Notes: generated from the sequence alone by a model not told the origin. Counted from the stretch's first letter, positions 1-5,729 are shown. The stretch: DNA of 5,823 nucleotides from JBCCJA01 sp039045975 (GCA_039045975.1 JBCCJA010000101.1:1-5823), one strand, 5' to 3'. Numbers and translations: made by a program.

Positions 1-2
1 CG

Positions 3-125
3 TGCTCGTCGTGGGGCCTGACGACGCTGCCGCCGTGGGTACGCCGGTTCCGCCGCGTAAGGCCGTTCGTGACGGCCAAACTCGCGATCTTCCACACCGC
101 CTCACTCACGACCGACATCGCTTAA
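3..125 (+). CDS. possible 3' end of a gene cut by the window edge
   Basis: Frame 3 is open from the window edge to a TAA at 123-125, giving 40 codons ending in ...TASLTTDIA. Roughly 34 of the 40 codons end in G or C, which matches the real genes in this window. The competing frame 2 has many codons ending in T or A and runs on through the downstream repeat, so it looks like a shadow. The visible tail is basic (WVRRFRRVRPF) followed by a mildly hydrophobic stretch. No family can be recognised from so little. A dispersed repeat begins one base after the stop, which fits a gene end here. The call rests only on codon bias and context. Confidence 0.35.
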   Translation, partial: CSSWGLTTLPPWVRRFRRVRPFVTAKLAIFHTASLTTDIA

Positions 126-126
126 T

Positions 127-159
127 GCAAAATCCTCGTGATCGCTCGGGCTACGATTG
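127..159 (+). repeat. short dispersed repeat, uninterrupted copy
   Basis: A 33-base segment starting GCAAAATCCTCGTGA recurs in inverted orientation at 5652-5729, where a 45-base insert splits it. Removing the insert leaves 30 of 33 identical positions, with mismatches at 142, 153 and 158. It contains CGCTCGGGCT, which resembles, from memory, short intergenic repeats common in planctomycete genomes. Bases 146-151 (TCGGGC) can pair with 162-167 (GCCCGA) across a 10-base loop, so the RNA may form a hairpin just behind the preceding stop codon. No T-run follows. Confidence 0.6.
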
Positions 160-243
160 CGGCCCGAATTGGTCCGCAGAGTCGCTAACGAAGTAATGCA
201 GATTCCGACCTGTCTATAGAAAATTTCGACAGCGCGACCAAGC

Positions 244-268
244 GAAAATCGGCGGGACGGCATCCGCC
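244..268 (-). terminator. weak candidate terminator of the PEP-CTERM gene
   Basis: Read on the minus strand, this is a 5-bp GC stem (GGCGG/CCGCC, arms 264-268 and 251-255) with an 8-base loop, followed by GATTTTC. It lies about 30 bases after the stop codon at 298. The stem is short and the T-run is only four bases, so intrinsic termination is possible but not assured. Nothing else in 197-297 is convincing; a 5-bp CTGTC/GACAG pairing (210-214 with 228-232) is also present. Confidence 0.35.
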
Positions 269-297
269 CCAATCAGCTCACCGCCCGACCGACTCGA

Positions 298-1080
298 TTA
301 CTTCCCCGCCGACACACGTCGCCGCGTCAGCAGACCCAAACCGCCGACGCCCAACAGCACCAACGACGACGGCTCCGGAATGACCGCCTGCGTCCGCACC
401 GTCACTGACGACAAATAGATCGCGGTCTGGCGATCTTGCACGAAGACTCTGATATCCGTCCTCGGGCCGACCTGATTATCGGGAACCGTGAAGTCCGGCA
501 GGCTCTGTGCGTTCGGGTTGCCGTTCCCCCCGTTGCTCCGGGCGTTGAAGAACCCGACCTGACTGCCGGCACTCCGAAAGTCGCCGAACGCCCCCGGGTT
601 CAGCACGAAGAAGACGTCGTTAGCGAACGGATCGCCGGTCGTGAAATCGGCGAAGGTCAACGACGCGATCTCGACCTCTTCGGAAAACGTCAGCAGCAAC
701 TCTTCGTCGCCGCGGTCCCCGTCGATCGCGTCGACGTCGCGACTAATCGGACCCCCGAGCGGGTTGTCCACGCCCAGCCCGAACCCCGGACGATAGGTGA
801 CCCTCCCCCCGCCCACGGCGTTGTTGCCCGAGGAACTCTCGTCGCGAAACCGAGACGTGATCTGCAATTCGAGCCCGCCGGCCGAAAACGTCCGGGTGTC
901 TTCCGTCGCCGACGTCCCCGGCATGAGGTTCGTGAAGTCGAACGTGACGCTCGCCGCCAGTGCCGACGAGCCCGACGCCGACACGCCAAACAGAGCGATA
1001 CAGGCGGCAGTCACCCACACGCCACGTCGGGCGGATCGACATCGGGTACGGGTCGAAAAGAAGATGTCATCGCGGGACAT
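298..1080 (-). CDS. PEP-CTERM sorting domain protein, exported, 260 aa
   Basis: This is an exported protein with a C-terminal PEP-CTERM tail, the signal that exosortase recognises and cleaves. The ATG at 1078-1080 is chosen; a TTG 13 codons further up would add a poor basic extension and sits inside a leader hairpin. The N-terminus has basic residues up to about residue 19, then a hydrophobic core (VTAACIALFGVSA) and a likely signal-peptidase site near SALAAS. The mature part is acidic, rich in Gly, Asp and Asn, with alternating beta-strand patterns (LLLTFSEEVEIASLTF), suggesting a beta-sandwich. The tail has PEP at residues 235-237, the hydrophobic segment LVLLGVGGLGLL, then RRR. It lies opposite in strand to every other gene here and has no exosortase beside it, which is usual because one exosortase serves many scattered substrates. 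The ligand or role is unknown; surface or exopolysaccharide-associated is an inference from the family. Confidence 0.9.
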   Translation of the reverse strand: MSRDDIFFSTRTRCRSARRGVWVTAACIALFGVSASGSSALAASVTFDFTNLMPGTSATEDTRTFSAGGLELQITSRFRDESSSGNNAVGGGRVTYRPGFGLGVDNPLGGPISRDVDAIDGDRGDEELLLTFSEEVEIASLTFADFTTGDPFANDVFFVLNPGAFGDFRSAGSQVGFFNARSNGGNGNPNAQSLPDFTVPDNQVGPRTDIRVFVQDRQTAIYLSSVTVRTQAVIPEPSSLVLLGVGGLGLLTRRRVSAGK

Positions 1081-1109
1081 AACCGAAACCTGTCGAAAGT
1101 CTCGCGGAC

Positions 1110-1132
1110 GACGACGCAAACCGTGCGTCGTC
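1110..1132 (-). promoter_or_regulatory. perfect 9-bp hairpin in the PEP-CTERM leader
   Basis: The arms at 1110-1118 and 1124-1132 (GACGACGCA and TGCGTCGTC) pair perfectly over 9 bp around a 5-base loop. The hairpin ends about 30 bases upstream of the ATG at 1080, so it would lie in the 5' untranslated region of the PEP-CTERM mRNA. No T-run follows on either strand, so it is not a simple terminator. An mRNA structure affecting translation or stability, or a palindromic protein-binding site, are both possible. Confidence 0.5.
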
Positions 1133-1146
1133 TTCGGGTGGGAAAA

Positions 1147-1165
1147 TCTGGAAGACTCATCCAGA
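1147..1165 (-). promoter_or_regulatory. second leader hairpin, attenuator-like
   Basis: The arms 1147-1152 and 1160-1165 (TCTGGA/TCCAGA) form a 6-bp stem with a 7-base loop. On the minus strand the stem is followed by TTTTCCC, a weak terminator-like arrangement. Its loop and arm contain GAAGAC (1151-1156), which is complementary to GTCTTC at 1130-1135, in the foot of the neighbouring hairpin, so the two hairpins and this alternative stem exclude one another. Confidence 0.35.
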
Positions 1166-1177
1166 AGGAGGATCTAA

Positions 1178-1207
1178 AAAATTGCACCTCGCGATAGCCG
1201 GTGTCAA
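1178..1207 (-). promoter_or_regulatory. candidate promoter for the PEP-CTERM gene
   Basis: On the minus strand a perfect TTGACA (1207-1202) is followed after 18 bases by AATTTT (1183-1178), at the edge of an unusually AT-rich run in this GC-rich region. The -35 matches consensus fully; the -10 matches only three of six. The position, about 100 bases before the ATG at 1080, leaves room for the two leader hairpins. Confidence 0.3.
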
Positions 1208-1547
1208 TCCGCAAACCCAAGATGCCGGTCTACGACATCTGTCCCCGATCACTAACGCAGCCCCCTCCGTTCAATACCTTCGGCCGATCTCGGCCCGATC
1301 GCGCAGAGAGAAGCGGTTCCAGAGCTCGGTCACCCGCACGCCGGCTATCACACGACTTCGACGGCCGAGTCGTTCGAACCTCCCGTGACCGCATTACCCG
1401 GGCGCGGTCGAGCCACCCCGATCGCGGTGCCCCGGCCGGCGGGCCAGGTCACCCTTGCTCGCGGGCCGACCCCGCCACGAACCACCCGCCCGCGCCCCGT
1501 GTCTCCGTGCGACACCCCTTCTCCCCGCGTGACGCGGCCCCGCAAGG
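1208..1547. other. intergenic stretch between divergent genes
   Basis: About 340 bases with no convincing gene. Open frames cross it on both strands, but their residue content (Arg, Pro, Ser-rich) and poor codon use look like GC-driven shadows. One inverted repeat is visible: GACCGC (1387-1392) and GCGGTC (1404-1409) flank an 11-base loop containing CCCGGG, which could be an operator or an RNA hairpin. The promoter of the BCS1-like gene must lie here or further left, but I see no clear -35/-10 pair on the plus strand. The last 100 bases before 1548 are very rich in C. Confidence 0.5.
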
Positions 1548-3011
1548 ATGTCCGACTTCGACCTTTCCAACCTCGGCCTCGGCGGCCTCCAGTGGGCCGG
1601 GCTCGCGGCGCTCTTCACGATGCTCGCCGGCGGCTGGCGGAACGTCCGCGCGTGCTGCGCGTCGGTCACCGGGCTCGTCATCTGCCGCCTCGTCGTCCGC
1701 GGCTATCAGGCCGACGGGCTGCTCATGCTGCTCCGCGACCACTTCGTCCCCCTCGCCGACCATCACAGCGAAATCGTCGGCTGGCTCGCACACGTGCGGC
1801 CGCTCGGCCGCACGCGGCTCGTCCCGATGGAGGTCAGCCCGCCGACCGGACGTTTCTATCGACGCGGCCGCCTCGTCGTCTGGGTCGGTCGCGGCGACTA
1901 CAACACCAGCGGCCTCGAAGACGGCGCGAACACCCGCGACTACGACGGCGCCGGCCTCAACGTGCTCTACATCCGCGGCACGCTCCGCCGCGACGCCTTC
2001 GCGCTCGAGATCGCCGAGACCTTCAACGCCGCCCGCGCGGACGACGACGGCACGACCCGCCGACACCTCATCCGCCACATCCACGGCTCCGCCGGCGGCG
2101 GGGGCGGGCAGATCGGCAACCGCTCCGGCCGCACGAACGGGGCCGCCGACCTGTCGGCCTGTCGCCCCTTCCGCCCGATCGGCGTCACCCACGACGACCT
2201 CGGCCAGGGCGGCGACACCGGACAGTCGCCCACCGAACGGCTCGCCCTCTCCGCCGCCGGCCGTCGGCTCGTCGCCGAGGCGACCGCCTGGCGTCGCGAC
2301 GAGGACTGGTTCCGCGACCGCGGCCTCGCATGGCGTCGCGGCTGGCTGCTGTACGGCCCGCCCGGCAACGGCAAGACGGCCCTCTCACGGGCCGTCGCCG
2401 AAGAACTCGACCTGCCGGTCTACGTCTACGACCTCGCCAGCCTGAAGAACCGCGAGTTCTCCGACGCCTGGGGCGAGATGCTCGCCGACGCCCCCTGCAT
2501 GGCCCTCCTCGAAGACATCGACGCCGTCTTCGACGGCCGCACCAACATCGCCGTCGGCGGCAAGCACGGCGCCAGAGACGTCGGACTCACCTTCGACTGC
2601 CTCCTCAACGAACTCGACGGCGTCCGCCGCGCCGACGGGCTGCTGCTCGTCGTCACGACCAACCACCCCGAAAAGCTCGACCCGGCCCTCGGCGTCCCCG
2701 ACGAATCGGGCCGCTCGTCCCGCCCCGGACGCATCGACCGCGCGATCGAGATCGGCCCGCCCGACGCCGACGCCCGCGCCGCCATCGTCCGCCGTGTTCT
2801 CCCCGACGAGCCCGACGCCTGGTACGACCTCGTCCGCCGCGGCGACGGCGACAGCGTCGCCCAGTTCCAAGAACGCTGCGCCGCCCGCGCCCTCGCCGGG
2901 AGAGAAAACCGAGCCGATCCCGCGAATAACGCAGACGCTCCCACACGCCCCCGATCGGTCTTGAGGCCGTCACGCGCCGGGCCTACGGTGCCGGTGACCG
3001 GCCGCGGTTGA
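1548..3011 (+). CDS. membrane-anchored BCS1-like AAA ATPase, 487 aa
   Basis: The gene has the order seen in BCS1-type AAA proteins: an N-terminal membrane segment (about residues 10-30), a BCS1_N-like middle region (about 45-160, including the aromatic/basic stretch around FYRRGRLVVWVGRG), then one AAA domain. The motifs are Walker A GPPGNGKT (270-277), Walker B LLEDID with E322-D323 and D325, a sensor-1 Asn (N372, TTNHPEKLDPAL), and Arg-finger-type residues in RPGRIDR (392-398). FRDRGLAWRRGWLLYGPPG is the typical BCS1 lead-in to Walker A. Mitochondrial BCS1 moves folded Rieske protein across the inner membrane; the substrates of bacterial relatives are not known, so the role here is open. 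A Gly-rich linker lies near residues 184-190. The start is the first possible one in its frame; AAGG sits directly against it, too close for a normal ribosome site. The last 40 or so residues (after ARALAG) are low-complexity and read like non-coding DNA. Confidence 0.85.
   Translation: MSDFDLSNLGLGGLQWAGLAALFTMLAGGWRNVRACCASVTGLVICRLVVRGYQADGLLMLLRDHFVPLADHHSEIVGWLAHVRPLGRTRLVPMEVSPPTGRFYRRGRLVVWVGRGDYNTSGLEDGANTRDYDGAGLNVLYIRGTLRRDAFALEIAETFNAARADDDGTTRRHLIRHIHGSAGGGGGQIGNRSGRTNGAADLSACRPFRPIGVTHDDLGQGGDTGQSPTERLALSAAGRRLVAEATAWRRDEDWFRDRGLAWRRGWLLYGPPGNGKTALSRAVAEELDLPVYVYDLASLKNREFSDAWGEMLADAPCMALLEDIDAVFDGRTNIAVGGKHGARDVGLTFDCLLNELDGVRRADGLLLVVTTNHPEKLDPALGVPDESGRSSRPGRIDRAIEIGPPDADARAAIVRRVLPDEPDAWYDLVRRGDGDSVAQFQERCAARALAGRENRADPANNADAPTRPRSVLRPSRAGPTVPVTGRG
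2961..2989 (+). promoter_or_regulatory. candidate promoter for phoH2
   Basis: TTGAGG (2961-2966) and TACGGT (2984-2989) are separated by exactly 17 bases. This matches four of six and three of six sigma-70 positions, keeping the most conserved TTGA and TA...T. It would start RNA near 2996, about 70 bases before the chosen phoH2 ATG, and lies in the unusual 3' tail of the upstream ATPase frame. Motif matching alone is weak evidence. Confidence 0.3.
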
Positions 3012-3064
3012 GGACGAACCGGGCCGGCCCGCCCCGGCGGGAACAAACCCCCAGCGAGCACCGC

Positions 3065-4567
3065 ATGATCGATCAGGGCCCCGTCGCCCTCGCCGAGCCG
3101 ACCGTCGCCCCACGCACCGGGACGACCCACGCCGACGACGCGACGAAGACGTTCGTCCTCGACACGAACGTCATCCTGCACGACTCCGCCTGCCTCCGTC
3201 AGTTCGCCGAGCACGACGTCGCGATCCCGATCACCGTGCTCGAAGAACTCGATCGCTTCAAAAAGGGCAGCGAGGACAAACACTTCCACGCCCGCCAGTT
3301 CCTCCGCGAGGTCGACGCCCTCACCGGCGACGCCCTCGCCCTCCCCGACGCCCGGCCGCCCGCCCCCGACGACCTCGACCCGGCCTACGGGTCGCCGCCG
3401 GTCGACGCCTCGCCGCCCGACGGCGTCCCGCTCGGGCCGGGCCTGGGCCGCCTCCGCGTCGTCTTCGGCGGCGAGTTTCGCAAGAAGCTCGCCGCTTTTT
3501 TTACGGAACAGACCCCCGACCACCGCATCCTCGAAGCCGCCCTCACCCTCCGCGAACGCTCGCCCGGCCCGGTGATCCTCGTCACCAAAGACACCAACCT
3601 GCGGATGAAGGCCAAGGCCTTCGGCCTCGTCGCCCAAGACTACGAGAACGACAAGATCGCCGACGCGGACGTCCTCTACACCGGCAAACGACTCGTCGAA
3701 GGCCTCGACCGCGACTTCATCTCGAAGTTCTACAGCGACGAGACCCGCCAACGCGTCTCCGTCGAAGAATTCGCCGACGCCTGCGACGCCGCCGTCCCCG
3801 AAGCCCCCTTCGAACCGCCCGTCCCCCACGAAAACTTCATCCTTAAAAACTGCTCCAACTCGGCCCTCGCGACCTTCGACCCGGCCGAGGGCCTGCTCCG
3901 CCGCGTCGAGAAGCCGACCGCCTACGGCATCCAGCCGCGGAACGCCGAACAGCTCTTCGCCATGCGGTCGCTGCTCGACGAAAGCGTCCGCCTCGTCACC
4001 CTCGCCGGCAAAGCCGGCAGCGGCAAAACCTTATTAGCCCTCGCCGCCGCCCTGCAGCAGAAACAGGAATACCGCCAAGTCTTATTGGCCCGACCCGTCG
4101 TCCCGCTCTCCAACCGCGACCTCGGCTACCTGCCCGGCGACGTCAACGACAAGCTCGACCCCTACATGCAACCGCTGTTCGATAACTTAAACGTCATCCG
4201 CCACGCCGTCGGCGACGAGTCCGGCGACGGCCAAAAGATCGCCGAGATGCGCGAGTCGGGCAAGATCGAGATCAGCCCCCTCGCCTACATCCGCGGCCGC
4301 TCCTTAAGCCGCGTCTTCTTCATCGTCGACGAGGCCCAAAACCTCACCCCGCACGAGGTCAAAACCATCATCACCCGCGCCGGCGAGGGCACGAAAATCG
4401 TCCTGACCGGCGACATCCACCAGATCGACCACCCCTACCTCGACAGCCGCTCCAACGGCCTGAGCTACCTGATCAACCGCATGAAAGGCCAATCGATCTA
4501 CGCCCACGTGACCCTCGAAAAGGGCGAACGGAGCGAGTTGGCGGAGCTGGCGAGTGATCTTCTATGA
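3065..4567 (+). CDS. phoH2: PIN-PhoH protein, PhoH2-type RNase/helicase, 500 aa
   Basis: This is a fusion of a PIN ribonuclease domain and a PhoH ATPase domain. PhoH2 proteins are known as ATP-dependent RNA helicases with endoribonuclease activity, acting in the cytoplasm. The PIN part (about 28-190) starts VLDTNVILHD and keeps the acidic residues expected for metal binding: D33, E61 (in LEELDRFKKG), D152 (PDHRILEAA) and D176 (VTKDTN). The PhoH part has Walker A GKAGSGKT (315-322), Walker B VDEAQN (D422-E423) and LTGD ending at D450. There is no signal peptide or membrane segment. The ATG at 3065 is preferred over a TTG at 3008 that overlaps the upstream stop, because the extra 19 residues look non-coding; no good Shine-Dalgarno precedes either. 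A Pro/Asp-rich insertion (about 93-128) interrupts the PIN domain. Five TTA leucine codons cluster at 4031-4306. The end overlaps the next gene by ATGA. Confidence 0.93.
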   Translation: MIDQGPVALAEPTVAPRTGTTHADDATKTFVLDTNVILHDSACLRQFAEHDVAIPITVLEELDRFKKGSEDKHFHARQFLREVDALTGDALALPDARPPAPDDLDPAYGSPPVDASPPDGVPLGPGLGRLRVVFGGEFRKKLAAFFTEQTPDHRILEAALTLRERSPGPVILVTKDTNLRMKAKAFGLVAQDYENDKIADADVLYTGKRLVEGLDRDFISKFYSDETRQRVSVEEFADACDAAVPEAPFEPPVPHENFILKNCSNSALATFDPAEGLLRRVEKPTAYGIQPRNAEQLFAMRSLLDESVRLVTLAGKAGSGKTLLALAAALQQKQEYRQVLLARPVVPLSNRDLGYLPGDVNDKLDPYMQPLFDNLNVIRHAVGDESGDGQKIAEMRESGKIEISPLAYIRGRSLSRVFFIVDEAQNLTPHEVKTIITRAGEGTKIVLTGDIHQIDHPYLDSRSNGLSYLINRMKGQSIYAHVTLEKGERSELAELASDLL

Positions 4568-4911
4568 GCAATCCGACAGTGATCGCCTCGCGGCCGCTCA
4601 CCTTCCGTGAACCCGGTAAAGAACCGTCACCGGGGTGCGTCGAAGTCTTTCAACCGACCGCGGAGGATCCCAATGATCCGGAATCCGCATGGTATTGCGA
4701 CATCCGTATCAGCGCGATCCGCGGCGGTAAGCCACTTCGAGTATTCGGAGTCGACAGCATCCAAGCCCTCGCACTCGGCTTAAGAATGATGCGGTCGCAG
4801 CTCGAACTGTTCGATGATTACGGAGGTAATTCGGCTTGGGCTTTCGAGGAAGGCGACCGCTGCTGCCTCAGCGAAATCGCCCGCCACGATCACGAACCAG
4901 ATCGCCAATGA
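4564..4911 (+). CDS. small soluble protein, DUF6968-like, 115 aa
   Basis: The ATG overlaps the phoH2 stop as ATGA, so translation is very likely coupled to phoH2. The protein is soluble and acidic, with no signal peptide or membrane segment. It begins with a strand-rich half (VIASRPLTFREPGKEPSPGCVEVF), then WYCDIRISAIRGGKPLRVFGVDSIQALALGLRMMRSQL. The pattern of a short basic/polar beta-sheet followed by GVDSxQAL and an amphipathic helix recalls the DUF6968 family as I remember it; this was not checked. The function is unknown. Codon use is looser than in phoH2, with more A/T third positions and one TTA, so the gene may be under weaker selection or of different origin. An immunity-type or regulatory partner of PhoH2 is conceivable from the overlap alone, but nothing in the sequence demonstrates it. 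Confidence 0.8.
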   Translation: MSNPTVIASRPLTFREPGKEPSPGCVEVFQPTAEDPNDPESAWYCDIRISAIRGGKPLRVFGVDSIQALALGLRMMRSQLELFDDYGGNSAWAFEEGDRCCLSEIARHDHEPDRQ

Positions 4912-4922
4912 TTAGTAAGCAG

Positions 4923-4940
4923 GGCAGGCTCTCGCCTGCC
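4923..4940. repeat. intergenic palindrome, possible terminator
   Basis: A perfect 7-bp stem (GGCAGGC/GCCTGCC) surrounds the 4-base loop TCTC, starting 12 bases after the stop at 4911. No T-run follows, so classical intrinsic termination is doubtful. The form GGCAGGCGAGAGCCTGCC is, from memory, a frequent intergenic palindrome in planctomycete genomes, so it is listed as a repeat. It marks the end of the phoH2 transcription unit and may protect the mRNA 3' end. Confidence 0.5.
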
Positions 4941-4996
4941 GACACGCCCCTACTTCAATCGGCTAACGTATAGCCCAACCGCATGAGCAACTTCCG

Positions 4997-5590
4997 GTGA
5001 GTGACGACGCCCACGAACCCACCGCCCGCCCCCCGTCGGCCGCCGCGGCGGCCGTCAAACTCGTCGCGTATCTCTCCGCCGGCGTGATCGGCGTCAGCGT
5101 GGCCGCGTGCGTCTTCATCGCGGCAAACCGTTCGCTCGGACTCACCGAGATCACCGTCACGGCCCTAGATTCCGACGAGGAACCGCGAGATCACCGCATT
5201 CCGTTCTTCAAACAGAATGACGCACTCCCTGACTACGAACTCCGCTGCCTCATGAAGCGCGGCCTCGACCTCGACCTCGGCGTCCGCCCCGACACCTCCG
5301 CCGCCGACGGGCTCACTTGGAGACTGAACGAACCGGTCTCGATCCTCGACGTCGAACTCGTCCGCCTCCGTGACAAAGGCCGCCTCAAGTCGAACGTCGT
5401 CGCCGAGGTGATCCCCGGCACTGACTCCGTCACCCGCGAAAACTACCGCTTCGACTTCGTCACAGCCCGCGCGTTCTCAGTAGGCGTGAAGTCGTTCTTC
5501 GCCACCCCGGTCGGCGTCGCCATCACCTGGGGCTTCGGCACAGCCGTGCTCCTGCTGATTCTCGCCCCCTTCGCGCAGCTCTTCTTGTAG
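4997..5590 (+). CDS. two-TM membrane protein of unknown function, 197 aa
   Basis: I do not recognise a family. The protein has a short N-terminal tail, a first membrane segment (about residues 22-43, LVAYLSAGVIGVSVAACVFIAA), a polar loop of about 125 residues and a second membrane segment reaching the C-terminus (about 172-197). With acidic residues and one Lys before TM1, the topology is uncertain; both ends on the cytoplasmic side with an exposed middle domain is the simplest model. The loop is charged with alternating hydrophobic residues (SILDVELVRLRDKGRLKSNVVAEV), suggesting a small beta-rich domain. The start is GTG, the only start in frame before TM1. No Shine-Dalgarno is seen, but a five-codon frame from ATG 4983 ends in a TGA that overlaps this GTG. 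The gap from the previous gene holds a palindrome, so this is probably a separate unit. Confidence 0.75.
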   Translation: MSDDAHEPTARPPSAAAAAVKLVAYLSAGVIGVSVAACVFIAANRSLGLTEITVTALDSDEEPRDHRIPFFKQNDALPDYELRCLMKRGLDLDLGVRPDTSAADGLTWRLNEPVSILDVELVRLRDKGRLKSNVVAEVIPGTDSVTRENYRFDFVTARAFSVGVKSFFATPVGVAITWGFGTAVLLLILAPFAQLFL

Positions 5591-5596
5591 TCAGCA

Positions 5597-5612
5597 GCCG
5601 GACGGCACCGGC
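5597..5612 (+). terminator. weak hairpin after the two-TM gene
   Basis: GCCGG (5597-5601) and CCGGC (5608-5612) form a 5-bp stem with a 6-base loop, starting 6 bases after the stop codon. It is followed by CTTCAG rather than a T-run, so intrinsic termination is only a possibility. Confidence 0.2.
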
Positions 5613-5651
5613 CTTCAGCCAGTGCGAGTCGCAGTAAAGCGTCCACTCCGT

Positions 5652-5729
5652 CCATCGCAGCCCGAGCGGTCACGCGAAGGCGTTTCGACGACGCCAACCC
5701 GCAGACCCTTCGCGTCACGAGGATTTTGC
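5652..5729 (-). repeat. second copy of the 127-159 repeat, split by an insert
   Basis: On the minus strand this reads GCAAAATCCTCGTGA (5729-5715), a 45-base insert, then CCGCTCGGGCTGCGATG (5669-5653). The two parts are contiguous in the copy at 127-159, with the changes T to C, A to G and T to G. The similarity does not clearly continue outside these limits. Confidence 0.6.
5669..5719. mobile_element. 45-base palindromic insert with flanking direct repeats
   Basis: GTCACG occurs at 5669-5674 and again at 5714-5719, like a target duplication of five or six bases. The DNA between is bounded by inverted arms ACGCGAAGG (5672-5680) and CCTTCGCGT (5707-5715), a 9-bp perfect stem, and holds an inner stem GGCGT/ACGCC (5679-5683 with 5691-5695). 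The outer and inner stems share 5679-5680, so they compete slightly. It has no coding capacity. It resembles a REP-like or miniature element inserted in the repeat; slippage within a palindrome is the alternative. Confidence 0.45.

Noticed and set aside
2..196. 64-codon frame at the left edge
   Set aside because: It reads through the dispersed repeat, and its third positions are much less GC-rich than those of the frame ending at 125.
436..1197. 253-codon plus-strand frame opposite the PEP-CTERM gene
   Set aside because: The minus strand has a signal peptide and a textbook PEP-CTERM tail; the plus frame has no domain-like pattern.
1201..2445. Long plus-strand frame of 414 codons overlapping the BCS1-like gene
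   Set aside because: It is Arg/Ser/Ala/Pro-rich with no recognisable motif, and it covers the AAA gene in another frame; it is a GC-rich shadow.
1385..2929. 514-codon plus-strand frame, longer than the AAA gene it overlaps
   Set aside because: It is almost entirely Arg and Pro, as expected from a shifted reading of GC-rich codons. The AAA frame carries intact Walker A, Walker B and sensor motifs.
3496..3502. Run of seven T in phoH2 as a possible programmed frameshift site
   Set aside because: The normal frame continues through conserved PIN and PhoH motifs on both sides, so no shift is needed; there is no downstream stimulator that I can support.
2426..3829. 467-codon minus-strand frame across the ATPase/phoH2 junction
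   Set aside because: It is antisense to two genes with clear family motifs and its composition (Gly, Val, Asp, Glu) mirrors their codon bias.
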